A stretch of 7,383 nt of DNA. Origin: Bacteroidales bacterium (lineage in GTDB: Bacteria; Bacteroidota; Bacteroidia; Bacteroidales; UBA932). The stretch's first letter is position 1, and every line of letters begins with the position of its first letter. The stretch lies in NCBI GenBank assembly GCA_024681565.1, contig JAILAO010000002.1, positions 1 through 7,383 on the forward strand, written 5' to 3'. A program made the translations under genes and the position numbers. Below are positions 7,289 through 7,383 of this stretch, piece after piece. Under the pieces are notes generated by a model that did not search any database, was not told the DNA's origin, and saw nothing but the letters and a program-made list of their open reading frames with translations.

Positions 7289-7296
7289 CAAAAATA
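7289..7296 (-). promoter_or_regulatory. -7 element (TATTTTTG) reading toward the remnant and the AraC gene
   Basis: Exact match to TAnnTTTG on the minus strand. The predicted transcription start is near 7283-7285, leaving 11-13 nt before the ATG at 7272. It may now drive the AraC gene, since none is seen closer to that gene. Confidence 0.45.
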
Positions 7297-7321
7297 GTGA
7301 ATTTATCCCGAATATCTTCAG

Positions 7322-7329
7322 TATATTTG
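7322..7329 (+). promoter_or_regulatory. -7 element (TATATTTG) abutting the start of the gene at 7334
   Basis: Exact match to TAnnTTTG, with its last base 4 nt before the ATG at 7334. A start of transcription at the usual distance would fall at or within that ATG, so the message would be leaderless or use a later start codon beyond the window. Confidence 0.5.
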
Positions 7330-7333
7330 TCCG

Positions 7334-7383
7334 ATGCACACACATTCGCATACCCCCATCACGCCGGACAACCAGGCCTTGTA
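7334..7383 (+). CDS. Start of an unidentified gene with a His-rich N-terminus (cut by window end)
   Basis: Only 16 codons are visible, MHTHSHTPITPDNQAL, and the frame is open to the end of the window. Three His in the first six residues alternate with Thr/Ser, a pattern seen at the N-terminus of some metal-handling proteins but also elsewhere, so no function is given. The start is supported by the -7 element just upstream and the divergent layout. If transcription begins further upstream or the true ATG lies later, this call would change. Confidence 0.45.
   Translation, partial: MHTHSHTPITPDNQAL

Larger units (their letters stand above)
7273..7333. promoter_or_regulatory. Divergent intergenic region with two opposing -7 elements
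   Basis: This 61-bp AT-rich stretch separates the leftward transporter remnant from the rightward gene at 7334. Each strand has an exact TAnnTTTG match: TATTTTTG on the minus strand (7296-7289) and TATATTTG on the plus strand (7322-7329). No TTG -33 element is found at 19-23 nt for either. Base composition drops sharply relative to the flanking genes. Confidence 0.5.

Noticed and set aside
1..7383. CRISPR arrays, insertion sequences, tRNA/rRNA genes, or phage and defence genes
   Set aside because: No spaced direct repeats, transposase motifs, terminal inverted repeats, cloverleaf-like stretches or defence-enzyme motifs were seen. Nearly all of the sequence is accounted for by the listed genes and short intergenic regions.

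Overview
The window looks like a chromosomal segment of a GC-rich member of the Bacteroidota, most likely Bacteroidales. The sequence evidence is a DUF5686-type outer-membrane protein with a carboxypeptidase-regulatory-like N-terminus, a PorT-like small beta-barrel, and a membrane-anchored AraC regulator. Start codons lack Shine-Dalgarno sequences, and octamers matching the Bacteroidota -7 promoter element TAnnTTTG lie just ahead of several genes. Third codon positions are strongly G/C, which also explains several long but meaningless antisense open frames. The species cannot be named from this stretch.

Layout: (1) 1-1740, + strand, the C-terminal ~580 residues of a Zn/Cd/Pb-type P1B ATPase (ZntA/CadA type), cut by the window start. 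(2) 1741-1815, a strong symmetrical hairpin terminator followed at once by a -7-like element. (3) 1816-4392 and 4403-5104, + strand, a two-gene outer-membrane unit: an 858-aa DUF5686 protein and a 233-aa PorT-like beta-barrel only 10 nt downstream. (4) 5161-5202, a second hairpin whose 5' arm and 3' edge double as -33/-7 promoter elements, right on top of the next start codon. (5) 5203-5958, + strand, a 251-aa protein with one N-terminal membrane helix that I do not recognise. (6) 5972-7045, - strand, a 357-aa AraC-type regulator with about seven membrane helices. (7) 7063-7272, - strand, a 69-codon frame that reads as the first ~60 residues of an AspT/YidE-family transporter and then stops, best explained as a truncated remnant. 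(8) 7273-7333, a divergent promoter region. (9) 7334-7383, + strand, the start of a gene with a His-rich N-terminus, cut by the window end.

How they work together: the ATPase exports soft divalent metals across the inner membrane. The DUF5686/PorT-like pair is probably one transcription unit for outer-membrane barrels. The AraC regulator has no promoter-like element just upstream and may be read through from the still promoter-bearing transporter remnant. I did not see a clearly new defence or mobile system. The most unusual points are the transporter remnant joined to the regulator and the repeated arrangement in which promoter elements sit almost at the start codon.
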